Source: Sanguinoderma infundibulare (lineage: Eukaryota > Basidiomycota > Agaricomycetes > Polyporales > Polyporaceae). From it: a stretch of DNA of 64,000 nucleotides. Each line of letters starts with the position of its first letter. Within the stretch, counting starts at the first letter, position 1. Where the stretch lies: assembly GCA_032821775.1 (NCBI GenBank), contig JAVLRN010000004.1, positions 2,728,001 through 2,792,000 of the forward strand. Direction: 5' to 3'. The position numbers and the translations under genes are program-made. Of the stretch, positions 23,612 through 35,341 are shown one piece after another. The notes under the pieces are model-generated. The model was given only the letters and a program-made list of their open reading frames with translations, was not told the DNA's origin and did no database searches.

Positions 23612-23831
23612 CTTTCATGCACCACGACAGGAGGGCGAGTTCAAGGAAATCCTGTGAAACCATGACTTCAAGGCTACGCAACCAGGTACGAAGCGGTATT
23701 ATCCCCAAGTCATTCGATAAATCATGTCCTTGAATCGCAGAATCATGACACAGTCGCGACCGATGATACAGGGTGAGTTTTGCTTGTTATCCGTTCTCAA
23801 TCAGAATGCGAAACATGGCACTAAAATGTAA

Positions 23832-24470
23832 ATGGATAGACTCATGGCTGCAGTCGCGGCGCAGATGCAAAGTGAGTGCATATACCCAGTTTTGCACAAG
23901 ACTCCAACTTACCCTCGAGCCAGGTTCATGGGAAAAGAAGCAAAAGGAGAAGGAAACCAAGTTCATCCATAGTGCCAAAGAAGAGCTTGATAAACGCGTG
24001 AGTCCCTGCAATAGATGTGTTGGTATCGTTTCAACTCATCCACGGTAGCTGGCTGGTAGAATGGACGAGTACACAAATGCAGTTGCCGAACTGTACGTGG
24101 CGAGCGACATTTGGGTAATACATATGGTGAACGACTTACTCGGCCTGCAGGAACAGAGTACATGAGAAGTTTGTTTTTGAGTACGCACAGGTCGAAGACC
24201 AAATACGCAAACTACGGCTCCGCTTGGTGCATGAAGAGCGGAAAGTGTTGGTAGGCACCGGTACCATGGATATTCCTGTGCTCTTTCGGAGTCGACTGAC
24301 TGCTGTGCTTCGACCGGACAGGCGTTATCGGAAAAGAAGAAAAAGGGGGACGTAGATAACGACAGAGAGCGAGAGAAGGGGCAAGTGAAAGGGATGGCGA
24401 TTGCGAAGAAAGCAGTCGAAGGTAAGCCCAACCAATCGCGAGACAATGTGCGAAGACTGATGTAGCCTGC
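23832..24470 (+). CDS. Candidate small coiled-coil protein
   Basis: A tentative model starts at ATG 23832 (MDRLMAAVAAQMQ) and splices to SWEKKQKEKETKFIHSAKEE. Further exons encode MDEYTNAVAELY, then KFVFEYAQVEDQIRKLRLRL and VHEERKVL, then a Lys/Glu-rich exon (ALSEKKKKGDVDNDREREK). Consecutive pieces are charged, heptad-like and flanked by good GT-AG signals (gtgagt at about 23871 and 24000, gtaggc at 24252, gtaagc at 24421), which argues for a real coiled-coil gene. The acceptor before KFVFEYA and the 3' end are not settled: after 24421 I could not find a clean terminal exon. An earlier ATG at 23724 is possible. No known family recognised. Confidence 0.4.
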
Positions 24471-25236
24471 AAGATTTTTCCATTGTCATATCGACCGTAG
24501 AAAAATCTTGATGCTGTACGAAGAGGTTTGGGGATCTGGATAAGCTTGAAGACGGATTCCGGCTTGAGGCTCTAGAGGTGGGCGTACGTTCTGCAGCTGA
24601 TCCTTCTTGGGTTCATCACAATCACCCTGTCGGAAACCTGTGCGTGCTCGCTCGAGCAGGCACGAAGGCCGTCCACGGAGTCGGTGTTCTCTATCAGAGA
24701 GACTCTACGCGTATCTAACTGCGTTCATATGAACTAAATGGGGGTCGGTGTGCATGCATTGACACCCGACATTTTGCCGACTGGCGTATAACGAGCACCG
24801 GAGGCTTGGACACCATCCTGAGTCGCAATCGAGAGTCGCTCGGGAAGCGAGCTCTCAGGCACAGAGAAGGCGGGAGTTTACCGAGTGCGAAGAGATGAGG
24901 AGTGCACTCCGAGTCCAAGGGGCACAAGAGGACGGCGGTGTAGGTAGAGTGTGCGTAAGGCGATCGCCGAGCGCTCGAGGTCCCTCGAAGACGTCGGCGG
25001 GAGGCCTCAGGCTGTGGCCGACGGCGACGACATCCATGCTCCCCTCCGCCCGTCTTCATCCCCTCTGCACGACGACTGCGTAAAACGTGCTTTCTCTGGT
25101 CTTCGTTCTCTTTACATCTTCTTACGTCCTCTATCTCCACTCTCCCGGTTGGAGCCCGTTCTGCACGATAGTAAGCCGTCTGATGCGCCAATCCCACCTT
25201 GTGCGCTACACTGACTATGGAGTAGCACTGCGCTGA
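24471..25236. promoter_or_regulatory. Upstream region of TSC2
   Basis: No gene I can support. A minus-strand frame (25263-24715) is basic and Arg-rich without family features. The stretch probably contains the TSC2 promoter and 5' leader; a small unspliced 5' exon cannot be excluded. Confidence 0.4.
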
Positions 25237-28200
25237 ATGCCTTTGACGAATGAGGACACGCACAGACCGGCGAGACAGCGAGCAAACACAAGCACGTTCC
25301 CCTTCAGTCCTTGGGGACGCAGAGGCAGGCCAGACGTTCCGGCCCCCGCCCCGCCCACCGTCTCCCCTCCGCTCCCATTCGAAGCCCTCGTCGAGGCCCT
25401 TACCCCTCCCGCTGTCCCATCCCTAACTTATGCCAAGTCGCTTGCCTCCGCGCTCACCACCCTCAGTGCCTACTCCCCTCCTCCTCGTCTGGCCACCCTC
25501 CAGCCCATCCTCGCGACTCTATGCTCGTCCGAGTCTCCTCTTTCACTGCAGACAGCCGGTTTTGACATCCTATCCGCCTTCTTGGGTTGTCCCAACCCAC
25601 CCTTAGTCTCCACCGCCGACCGTCTCTCCTGCCTCTCGCTCTTTGTCGACGTACCATGGTCACAGGAGCTCTGGGACGCTCGCACAAAAGCGCTTTCCGC
25701 CCTTACCAGTTTTGGCTCGCAAACGATTGGACTAGAGAGCAAGATATTGCGCCTCGTCCTCACTTGGACTGACAAGGCTTTCGATGGCTTCGCATACAGC
25801 AAGACCGACATTCCTACGCACGAAGACAGGCTCGCCCGTCAGCGCACCGTCGAGGACCTCACCGTCCTCCTCATCACCCTCGTCGCCACCCCAGAGTTTG
25901 TCTCGCGAATTACCGACGCCGACACCCAGGGCGTAGTCGGTCTATGGGGGAGGCTATTGGACAAGGCTTTGTCTATGTCTTCCGACTTCACTCTCAGTTC
26001 CTCTCCAACCTCGCCTCTGATCGAGCCCCAATCGTCTAAAACCGCCACCTTGCCCAAGCTCTCTCTCTCGCACAAACGCCATCGCTCCTCCGCCTCTCTT
26101 CCCAAATTGTCATTCGCCAAGCACCCTGCAGACATCGTCGTGAACGCGTATCTCACCTGGCTCGATGTACGACTTATCGCGCTCGGACCCATCTATTTAT
26201 CCACACTCCTGCCCCTCCTCTTCCGCGCACTGGCCTTCTACCTATCACCACTGCCTCGCATCTCTGTCTCTGAGGAGTCTGCCGCACTTCAGCATGTGGT
26301 TGAGGAGAAAATCTGGAAGCTCCTCAATCAGCTTGTCACTGGACCCTATGCCTCGTCGTGTAGACAGCTTCTAAAACGCCATCTGTCCCCCTCTGCACAG
26401 CTCAATTCCCGTGTTTCCATCCAAGTTTCAGTCGGTGCTCTCCGTACTCTCCGCCTGTGCGTACGAGAAGCGCTGCTGAGCCGCCTGGCCCGCGCATTAA
26501 TCACCTACAGCTCCTCGATGGACTACTCACCCGCAGGCGTCCCTGCCCACGTCGAAGTTGAGGATGCAATCATGGAGCGCGCTTGGGGAAAGGACGACAC
26601 CGAGGCCTGGGAGCTTATCCGGTTCGCACACGTGCTCTCTCGCGCGGCACGCCAATGGATCGAGCAACCCGAACCGAATGCCCCGGAATCCGGTTCGCAG
26701 AAGGAAGCAGTCCTGCACGAGATCGCGGCCATTGTTAAGGACGTCATACAGACGATCGTGCTTCACCAAGAGCTAGACGAGCGCGGTGGCAACGTGGATG
26801 TCGATGAGGAGGAGGTTGAGGCAGTGGGCAGGATCACCCGAGAGCTGGTCGTGTATGTTCGGTTGCTCAGGTAAGTACATTATGTTCCGCTTCAAATACG
26901 GAGGAAACAAATCGACCGTTCGTGCCAAGGCAGCCGGACGGATCTCCCGCGCACATCTCGCTCGACAATCCGGATAGGTCGACACCGTTTCTTTCTACGA
27001 TGTCTACCATCCTCGCGCAGGACCTCAAGACCACCCTGCTCTTTCCGGTCCTCCCGTCGATTATCCTGTCGATCGCTGACCACCTCCCCGACCGCGACTT
27101 GTCCAATCTGCTCGACACCATGGCGGATCGCCAGTCCTTGTCGCCCACTTCTTTGAGCTGGCTCGAGCACTGGAGGAGCATACTCACAATGCCCGACCTG
27201 TTTTCGTCTTCACGGTGTTTGACGCGACAGCATGCCATGGAGTACCTTCAATCCGTGTGGGAGTTCGTCAAAGACATTCCTGCATATCGAAAACCGCTTG
27301 CGTCGCTGGTCTTTGAGGTCTGGAAACAGCACTCGGGCGAGGAGCTTGAGGACAGTCCCGCGCTGGTCGTATGGAACCTGCTTGCAGACGAAGCCGTACT
27401 GCGTCTAGTAGAGAAACACGGCGACGAGTCAGGTGCGGAAGGATGCGATCGACAAGATGAAGATGGGTTCTGCGACGAAATCCTCGACTTCTTGCTCGCC
27501 ATGGCGCACGAGCAGAGGCTGGATGATGACGACGACTCGGCGTCGGTGTTGACGATCGAGTCCTCCGCGCCCGGCATGATTCCTCCTACGAACACAGCCG
27601 CTGCCTCGCCCATCGTTTCCCGGATGACCTCTGAGTTTCCCAACCCTCCACCGCGAGAAAGGGAGCCAACCACTTTGCCGTCAATCACCACTCTCTTATC
27701 GCAATTCGGGATGCCTACTCGTCCCCAGTCGAGACCCCGCCGATCGACGAACGACATGCCCGTTCAGGCCGAAATGCCGTCCCCCGTCCTCACCGCTATC
27801 GACATTCCCCCGACCGCGCCGAGATCCATGGGCGCCGTCATCGCCCTCGTCTCAGTCTTTAGCCAACTTGTCTTCACCCCGCTCGCAGTCTCCACGTCGA
27901 GTGTATGGCATGCGAGGCGTGTCTTCCAGCACCTCGTCGAGCTCGTCACTGGTGCGGGCTGTGTGCGTGCGCGCCTGACCGTCCTGCAGTTCCTGATGCG
28001 TCTCCGCGTGGATCGCGACCACAGGCTGTATTTCGGGAAGTGCGAGTACGACAAGGACGGGAACATTGCTTCGCTCGCTGCGTTGATCAATCGCGCAGAG
28101 GCGGGGCCCGGGACAGTGGAGGACCTCCTCCGGGACGACGAGATCAGGCGTGCACGAGCTCGCGTTCCGCAGGAGAGAGACGGCCGACGGGCTTCTAGGG

Positions 28201-30647
28201 GCCGCGGGCAGCCGCGCATAGACACCAGCAGGAGTCGCTCGCGGGTGCCTACGCGCGTGGTGCCTCCTGCGATGCTCAAGCTGAAGGCGCGCGACCCGCT
28301 GTGGTCGATCCCGGAGACTCTGTCGCTGTCGGTGGCCGCTTCGGACGTGGCCAGCGAGGGCCTCATGTCGTACGACCCTTCGCGTCCGGGTCACAACGAT
28401 TCAATCCTACAGTCGTCGCTCTATCTCACGAAGATCGTGGAGGTCATCGAGACCGAGAAGGAGTGGGAGATCCTGTCCTACGTCCTTTGCCATCTTCCTA
28501 CCCAGCTCGCGAACAAGCATCTCTTTTGCGGGCCGCGGTCGAAGCAGGTCATCGGGAAGCTTCTTGCTGCGCTGTGCTCAGGCATCTCTGAGGGATCACT
28601 TGCGAAGCAGATTGAGCGCTGGCCCGAGGGGATCATTTCCCGTGACGCGCAGGGGCTCGCGTTCCACACGCTCACGGTGCTCATCAGCTACCGCCGATGT
28701 TTCGAGACGTGGCAGCCACTCCACCACCTTGTCGAGGTCCTCCTCCTCGGGCTCAACGGCCAGCCGTCGACGCAGAAGTGCTGCCTGCATGCACTTTCCC
28801 TCTCCGCGTTCGAGCTCGAGCCGTCGATGACGAAGTACCTGTCGCGCATCATGGAGAAGCTGTCGCAGATCATGTCGAACCCCGCGATGGCGGCCCACAT
28901 CATCGACTTCCTCGCCATCGTCGGCTCGCGGCCGTCGCTGTTCGTCAACTTCACCGAGAGCGACTACAAGATGGTGTTCGCGGTCGCGCTTAAGTACCTC
29001 GAGCACCACAACCGCCGAGACGGGTCGCTGGCCATCTCCTGGGCGCTCTCTCAACACGTCCGGATCATGTCGTACTACATCATGTACGTCTGGTTCCTCG
29101 CCGTGGAGATGCCGGACAGGAAGCGGCACGTCAAGTACATCATCAAGCAGCTGTTACTTGCGAATGGCGGGAAGACCGAAGTGGACGCCCCGACGGAGGT
29201 GGCTTTCGACTGGCTGGCCAGGTACACGTACGCCAGTGCGGATCCGAGGCCTGCGAAGTCGACGCTGGCGGAGATCGTGATGAACCCGAGCCTGCAATCG
29301 AAGGGCAACGACCCTGCCATCAGCGAGAAGACGTGGATCCTCGGTAACTCCGTCGTCACCATCCGCGCGCTCGAGAGGCGAGGGTGGATCGAGGTGCTGT
29401 CACGGCGCGCGTCGGGCCTCACGAAGTTTCTGGTCCGCGCGGAGAACGTGCCAATGGTCCCGCTCGGCGACGTCGATCCTGACCTCGTCTCGATGTCCGC
29501 GATGCTCATGATGGACAGGGAGAACGATGCGCCGGATGGGTCCCAAGAGCACAGTGGGCATGGGAATTTGAACTTGGTGCGTCGTTTTGGGCGGTCTGTC
29601 TGGATGTCATTTGATGCCTATGCTTTGGTCCTTCCGCAGGATGACGTGAAGCTCGCACTGGGCGAAGCTGCTCAGAATTCGCACAACGTCCCCCCACCAG
29701 ATCCAATCACGGGTTATGTCTGGAGCCGGAGTGCACCCTCGCAGAGGCGAAAAGAGGTTTCGCTTGACCCCAGCTATTTTGCCTTGCAGCTCTCTGCGTA
29801 CCCTGACACGAGACCAATCAACCGAGGGCGCCTTGTGACGGACCGGTCGAAACTTGCCAGCTTCTTCCGCACTTTCGACAGGATGCCTGTGATCGACACG
29901 CACAAGGTCGGAGTGATGTACGTCGCGCCCGGCCAGGAACACGAGACGGAGATCCTGCGGAACACCCACGGCTCCCCCGCATACACCCGCTTCCTCGAGG
30001 GTCTCGGGCGACTGATCTACTTGCGGGGTCAAGTCGACGTCTACGACGGCGGGCTGGATCCGGACATCGACGGCGAGTACGCCTACGCGTGGTGGAACGA
30101 CATCGGTCAGATCCTCTTCCACACCGCGACACTCATGCCCACCGGCGACGACGCGAACTGCACAAGCAAGAAGAGGCACATCGGGAACGACTACGTCCGG
30201 ATCGTCTGGAACGACTCGGGCAGGCCGTACAGGTTCGACACGCTCGCGACACAGTTCCAGTTCGTGAACATCGTCGTCGAGCCACACTCGCGCGGCGCGA
30301 TCGCGGCGTTCTCGAACAACCTCCACGAGCACGAGTTCTTCAAGGTGACCGTGCAGCGCGCGCCGCAGATGGTCGAGTTCACGCCCATCGGCGACTTCAA
30401 GCTCATCTCGGCCGCGAACCTCCCGCAGCTCGTGCGTCAGCTCAGCCTGCTTTCGGACTGGTTCGTCACCGTCTGGCAGAGCACTGGAGGGGACACGAGG
30501 CGCGACGAGGTGGTCACGAACTGGGGCTCGCGTCTGGCTGCCATCCAGCGGTTCCGAGACCAAGCCCTCGCGGCCGAAACGCCTTCCGAGCCTGAGGACG
30601 GTCTGGCGGCCCAGCAACGGTTGCGCGACTTCACGATGGCTTACTAG
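25237..30647 (+). CDS. TSC2: Tuberin, GTPase-activating subunit of the TSC complex
   Basis: Three exons (25237-26870, 26930-29576, 29640-30647) encode 1,762 residues, close to human tuberin. The 63-nt intron 29577-29639 is a multiple of three without stops, so it could be missed; its GTGCGT donor and CGCAG acceptor argue that it is removed. The N-terminal two thirds are helical repeats (tuberin/DUF3384 type: FEALVEALTPPAVPSLTYAK, then DIVVNAYLTWLDVRLIALGP). The C-terminal Rap/Ran-GAP domain spans about residues 1,520-1,700: FLEGLGRLIYLRGQVDVYDG, then KKRHIGNDYVRIVWND with the catalytic asparagine thumb at about Asn1610, then QFQFVNIVVEPHSRG. With TSC1 it inactivates Rheb and so restrains TORC1. 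Budding yeast lacks it, but many basidiomycetes keep it. Convergent with YEN1; 319 bp separate the stops. Confidence 0.94.
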
Positions 30648-30966
30648 TCGCTGGTCATGATTCACGATATTTCATCACGAACGTACTTATGACGGTATGA
30701 CGAGATGGACGCCTCATGACATGACTTCCCGCCTTCTACTGTGCTACTTGTAACTCTAAATTCTAAATCCTACCCGCATTCGTATCTGCAGCAGCATCCG
30801 CATCTGTTCTTTGTCTCGCTCTCAGCCCATTGTAGCATTCAGCAGCAAACTCTCACCTTGTTATCATCATTACTAGCTAGTGCACGCGTTCGTCAACTGT
30901 TGGATAGTAGCACACCACACTGTATTCAAAAATACATAACGTCCGGGTATAATCGAAACCAAAAGT
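30648..30966. other. Convergent 3' regions of TSC2 and YEN1
   Basis: 319 bp, AT-rich, between two stop codons of opposite strands. No gene seen. Confidence 0.6.
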
Positions 30967-33900
30967 TCAAGTCAGATCAATGACATCGTCTGGGTCGCAA
31001 CACGTCTTCCGCGCAGGGTTGCTCCTCCCGCCCGCTTTCGCCGTGTTGAGCCTCGCTCGAGCAAGCTCCAGCGGGGCAGCCTTCGTCGTCGGCTTGGGAG
31101 GCGGCGAGTCTGGCTCGGAGCCGCTAGATATGGAGATGATGGTGAGGTCCGCAGGGAATGGCGCGGGCGGCTTACGCGTGGCGTTGGGGCGTGCCAACAG
31201 CCGACTAGTGCTTGAGAGGGCTGGCGCGATGAGTTTCCTCGGTCGTGTCAAGGAAGACGAAGGGGCACGGTCCGACCCTGCTTCGTCCTCTTCTCTCCGC
31301 GCACTTGCGAGCACATACGTCCCAGTCCCCAGAACGGTCGGCAGCCGGCCCTTGATGGGTGAGGGCGACGGAGGTCGCCGCCGCCCGAACGCAGAATCGG
31401 AAGCCGAGTCCGAGTCGGACGACGCTTCCTGGCGCGAGAGCGGCGTGCGCTGCGTCTCGTTCTTGTCCTTGCGGGGCGAGTTCCTGGGAGACGAGTGCTT
31501 CTCCGACCGCCGGGGGGACTTGTGCATTGCGGACGCGGACGGGCAGGAGTCCGACCCGGAGGAAGAGAGGACGCAACGTGTGCTCGTGCGCGAGGGCTGG
31601 GAGGACGGGCCCGCGCCCTGGGTGAACAGGTCCTCGTCTCCGCCCGGGAGAGCCGCTGAATTGTCGAGCGGGTACGCGGCGAAATCCATCGGAAAAGGTT
31701 GGAGGGGGGGCGCCTTTGACGGCGACGATGAGGCGGATGTCTTGGACGGGCTGATCGAGGGAAGGGGCCGTTGGGAGTCCAGGAAGCTTAGAATGCGGCT
31801 TGAGGCCGACTTTGACGCTGCGGAGATCTTGGAGGGCAACGTCGATGCGGCCCCAGACGTCTTCTGTGAAGCCGGGAGTGTTCGCTGGGAGGTGCGGGGT
31901 TCATCGTCGCTGTCCGACGAGATGTTCTCGAACAAGTGTGCAACTCTAGAGATGGTAGATGTCGTCGCTGTCTTGGTCTGTTTCCCCGCAGCACTCTTGC
32001 TGGTGGTCTTCCTTGTCGCGAAGAAGTCGTCGATCTTCTGGGCTTCTGCAACCGCCGACGCTTTACTTGTACCCGCCTTTCTCGCGGGTTTGCTCTTGCT
32101 CTGACTAGTAGGCTTGGCGGCAGGCCCTGCACCCGCGCTTGGCTTGGCTTTCGTAGTCTTCGCCTTTGGTGGCGGCGGTGGAGGCTCAGAGTCGTCGTCC
32201 GATGATTCCTCTTCCTCCTCCGCCACAGCAGCGACAGCGGGCACGTTGGCCGTCGTCTTCTTTATCGCCCCTGTTCCCTTCCCAGCCGCAGTTGCTGCCT
32301 TCTTGCCCTTCGCCGCCTTCTTCTCCGCCTTCGCCCTCTGCATGCCCTCGAACTCGTCCACCATCTCCGGCTCGACGATCGCCACCATGCACGCAGGCAG
32401 CCACAGCCTCAGATGGCTCTCTGGGGGAGGGGGCGGCTTCTTGGCCTTCTTGGCCTTCTTCTTCCCCCCGTCCTCGTCGTCGTCATCATCATCGTCGTCT
32501 TCGTCGTCAGACAGATCCGGGGGAATGGCCGTGCGAAGGCCCTTGATGCCCGCTTCGCAGAGGCGGACGAGCTGCGCGGGCGCGATCTCGAGGCGATACT
32601 CGAGGATGTTGTCCGTGGACGCGTGCTGGCGCCTGGAATGGATTTTCACGATGAGCGGGTCGTCTTCGTCTTCGTCGTCGCTCTCCGCAGACTTGCCACC
32701 GCGTGGGGGACTGGCAAGGGTCATGGTCGAGAAATGGTTCGCGATCATGCTCGAGGGCGTGCCGGGTGGCACCCGCCGCTCCTTCCCGTTCTCCCTGGGG
32801 GTCTCTGGTTGCTGCTGGTGCCCCGCGCTCGCAAGTGCGCGCGCTTTTCTGTCTTTGAGGATGACCGCGCGCCTGAGAATGCGCAAGACAGCGGAGAGCC
32901 AGAGGACGGTCCTGAAGCGCTTGATAATGATCTCCTTGACCCCCCACTCGAAATATATCTCGCAGAGGCCCGCGATGCGGCCCAAGTTCGGTTCCTTGTC
33001 CCAGTCGACATTCGCATTCCGGTGCGCGCGACCCTTTGCTTCGGACGTGATGGGGTTCGTGTACGCGAGCACGACCTCGATGTCGGGAAAGTCGTCGGAG
33101 ATGGCCTTTGCGAGGGCGACGCTCTTGCGTTGGAGACAACGGCGTGAGTTGGTCTTGAGCTCTTTGCGTATGTCCTCGCGCCAGGCGACAAGGAAGTCGG
33201 CGAGGTCGTCGCGGGACATGGTGCGCGCTGCATGGAGCAAGGAGTCGCCGAAGCCGGCCTTGGCGAGCCCGTGGGCGGTCTGGACGCCGCAGCCGTGGAG
33301 GCCGTCGGAGTAGTCGCCGCCGCGGAGCACGCCGATGAGGATGAGACCGCCCTGGGTGAGCTGGATGTGGTCGTGGGCGAGGATGTGGTCGGCGGCGTAT
33401 GTCATGACGTGGTTGCCGTCGTCCTTGCCTGCGGCGTTCTTGAGGGAGTGGCTGCGGTTCCCGGAGAGGGTTGCGCTCGGGCTGAAGTTGCAAGGTGGGT
33501 TGAGTATGACGAGCCCGGCCGAAGGAGGACGGCGGAAGGGAAGCTCATGAGAGATACCGGACTTGCACTATCTTGCGAGTGTTCCAGTCCCCTCTACCTT
33601 ATGCGGTACAGCTGAGAAGGATGTAGACACTCTGCAACGAGGCGAAATGGACATCGGTCGGCCACACGGCCGGTGGGAGAGGCCCAGAGTGGAAGAGGGA
33701 GTAACAAAGGCAATATATATGAAGTCCGGCATGCCGGAAGAGTTGCACGTGTGCACCGGATCTCGAAGGCGGAGGATGGGGACTTACTTGCGGACGACGA
33801 TTCTGGCACCGAAGAGGAAGGTGTCGACATCGTCGGAAAGAACGGCGTCAATGACGCCTATGCGATTGAGGTATGCGAGTTCAGCCTCGGCCTCTCCGGG

Positions 33901-34398
33901 GGCCTGTGAGAGACAAGGCGGGATTAAGGACGAGAGGACTTGTTGAGGAATGAGTAGGATGAGGGGACTTGCCAGACGCCACTCGAAGCCGAAGGCGGTG
34001 ATGATCTCCTGCATGCCCTGGACCATCCAGTGGTTCTTGCCGCTGATGCGCTTGCCTCTCTTGATCTGTGGACGTTTGGGACCATCAAAGACGAAGAGGG
34101 GGAGAAAGGGCATGCTCATGAGGCGTGCGCAGCGGAAGAAGAGCGTTCTGAGCTCGGGGTTCTCGCCCTCGCGACCGTAGGTTGCATGAAAGAACCAAAT
34201 GCTGGCGTCAATGCCGACGCGAAAACCACGCTGTCCGTCTGGATTTGCCTCGAAACCATCCTTGACTGAGAGGTGTGTGAGGGAACGCTTTTCACCTGCG
34301 GGGCGCAGGACCTGTATCGTGTGGCCAGGTCCGGAATCAGTTGGGGCAGAAGATGCATGCCAGAAGACGCTCACATCCCAAAGCCCCGGAACACCCAT
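30967..34398 (-). CDS. YEN1: Holliday junction resolvase of the Yen1/GEN1 (XPG/Rad2) family
   Basis: Three exons (33973-34398, 33788-33903, 30967-33481) encode 1,018 residues. MGVPGLWDV is the Rad2-family N-terminus. Acidic catalytic residues are visible: Asp64 (RVGIDASIWF), Asp105 (LFVFDGPKRP), Glu146 and Glu148 (APGEAEAELAYL), Asp166/167/169 (VLSDDVDTFLFG), then the helix-hairpin region LIGVLRGGDYSDGLHGCG. A chromodomain-like part characteristic of GEN1/Yen1 follows (HASTDNILEYRLEIAPAQLV), then a 450-residue acidic, Ser/Lys-rich disordered tail ending DPDDVIDLT. The first intron (33904-33972) uses a GC donor (GCAAGT) and an ACAG acceptor; removing it restores the family motif. The second intron, 306 nt, is unusually long for this locus and gives VVRNPSATLSGN. 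The tail probably holds CDK sites and localisation signals, by analogy with Yen1. Confidence 0.92.
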
Positions 34399-35341
34399 CG
34401 AGGCGTGGTGTGGAGGGTAGAAGGGGTCGCGAGAGGCTGGAAAGCTACTAGTGCCAACTCACGTCTACCACCGTCCGCCACCTACACTTGGGCATGGGCG
34501 CTTGCGGTTTGGTTCGCGTCTGATTGGATTTGAGACGCGTCGCGACGCGTCATGTCGTAATACCGGATAATCGGACCGTCACTCCGGCCATTTAGGTTCT
34601 TGAGGCCTCGACAACACATGACAGTCCTCCCGCGTATATACGGCTTGTTTCGTATTTCACACTTGGTGAAATCTTCCCCTTCGTTCTATATTACGCGTTC
34701 GCACCCCAGCCCCCAGATTCGGTGGCACGATTCCGTCCACAGGATCGTCCGTACGTTCTCGACTGCCGTCTTTCGCGCGCCACCTTCCGCCTTGAAAACG
34801 GCGCATGCAGCTCTGCCTCCAAGAGTGGTACCCCATCCCGGGTCTTTCCACGGCTGCCCTTTATGGCAAAAGATCGACTGTCATTTTTTCGGTCCATGAG
34901 GTCAACAACGGAGACTACGACTGTCCGGTGAGCTCCCATAATCTCTTTAGCAGCTTCCAGACTTGCGCTTGGCCGGGTGCATCCGTCTGAACACGATGTG
35001 GTCCATTGATTCGACATTTCCGCATATCTTGCAGGTCGCTCGTTCCTCTAGTTCTTCCTACATTTTCGGTCGCAGCCATTGGTCGCCTACCATGTACCCG
35101 TCGTGGATGGTCATCCGTATGAATTGTCGGCACTGGCGTGTGACAGTGTCCCAGCCTTGTGGCTGGCAGATGCGCGATGCATCGGTAGCCTCTACTGCCC
35201 CGCCTTTTTTTCCATGCCGCCTTCAAGCCGTTGCCAGCTGAGCTTAGCCGCCCAGTGGTCGTCAGTCGAGATAAACCCCTGCATCGACCATGAGGTGAGT
35301 TCGATTCTCCTTTCCCTGCACCCTTTCGCCTTTGACCTGCC
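34399..35341. promoter_or_regulatory. Divergent upstream region YEN1/7TM gene, containing an element relic
   Basis: Divergent starts at 34398 and 35342. A TATA-like gtatatac lies near 34634. Much of the right half is occupied by a minus-strand retroelement fragment, annotated separately. Confidence 0.4.
34921..35190 (-). mobile_element. Relic of a retroelement polyprotein end (zinc-knuckle type CxxCG...H)
   Basis: On the minus strand the frame reads RQCRQFIRMTIHDGYMVGDQ, WLRPKM, a TAG stop at 35058-35060, then EELEERATCKICGNVESMDH and IVF. After a one-base frameshift near 34984-34990 it continues DAPGQAQVWKLLKRLWELTG. The order HDGYMVG, CxxCG, ESMDHI, then P...VW.L...W matches the C-terminal segment that follows the RNase H/reverse transcriptase in many agaricomycete non-LTR-type polyproteins. 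The Cys that usually closes the finger is lost at the frameshift. The stop and the frameshift show it is dead. No flanking repeats could be defined. The extent is approximate. Confidence 0.65.

Noticed and set aside
24715..25263. 182-codon minus frame upstream of TSC2
   Set aside because: Arg/Ser-rich with no conserved block; overlaps the TSC2 start. More likely promoter sequence.
27852..29129. Several Arg-rich minus frames in the middle of TSC2
   Set aside because: Composition typical of antisense to GC-rich coding; no start context or motifs.
29607..30665. 352-codon minus-strand frame opposite the TSC2 GAP domain
   Set aside because: Shadow of high-GC third positions; composition is Val/Arg/Asp-rich repeats and the real domain lies on the plus strand.
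30980..33313. Long plus-strand open frames (374 and 399 codons) opposite YEN1
   Set aside because: They mirror the GC-rich, repeat-rich YEN1 tail. The minus strand has the family motifs and splice sites; the plus frames are Ser/Ala runs without any domain.
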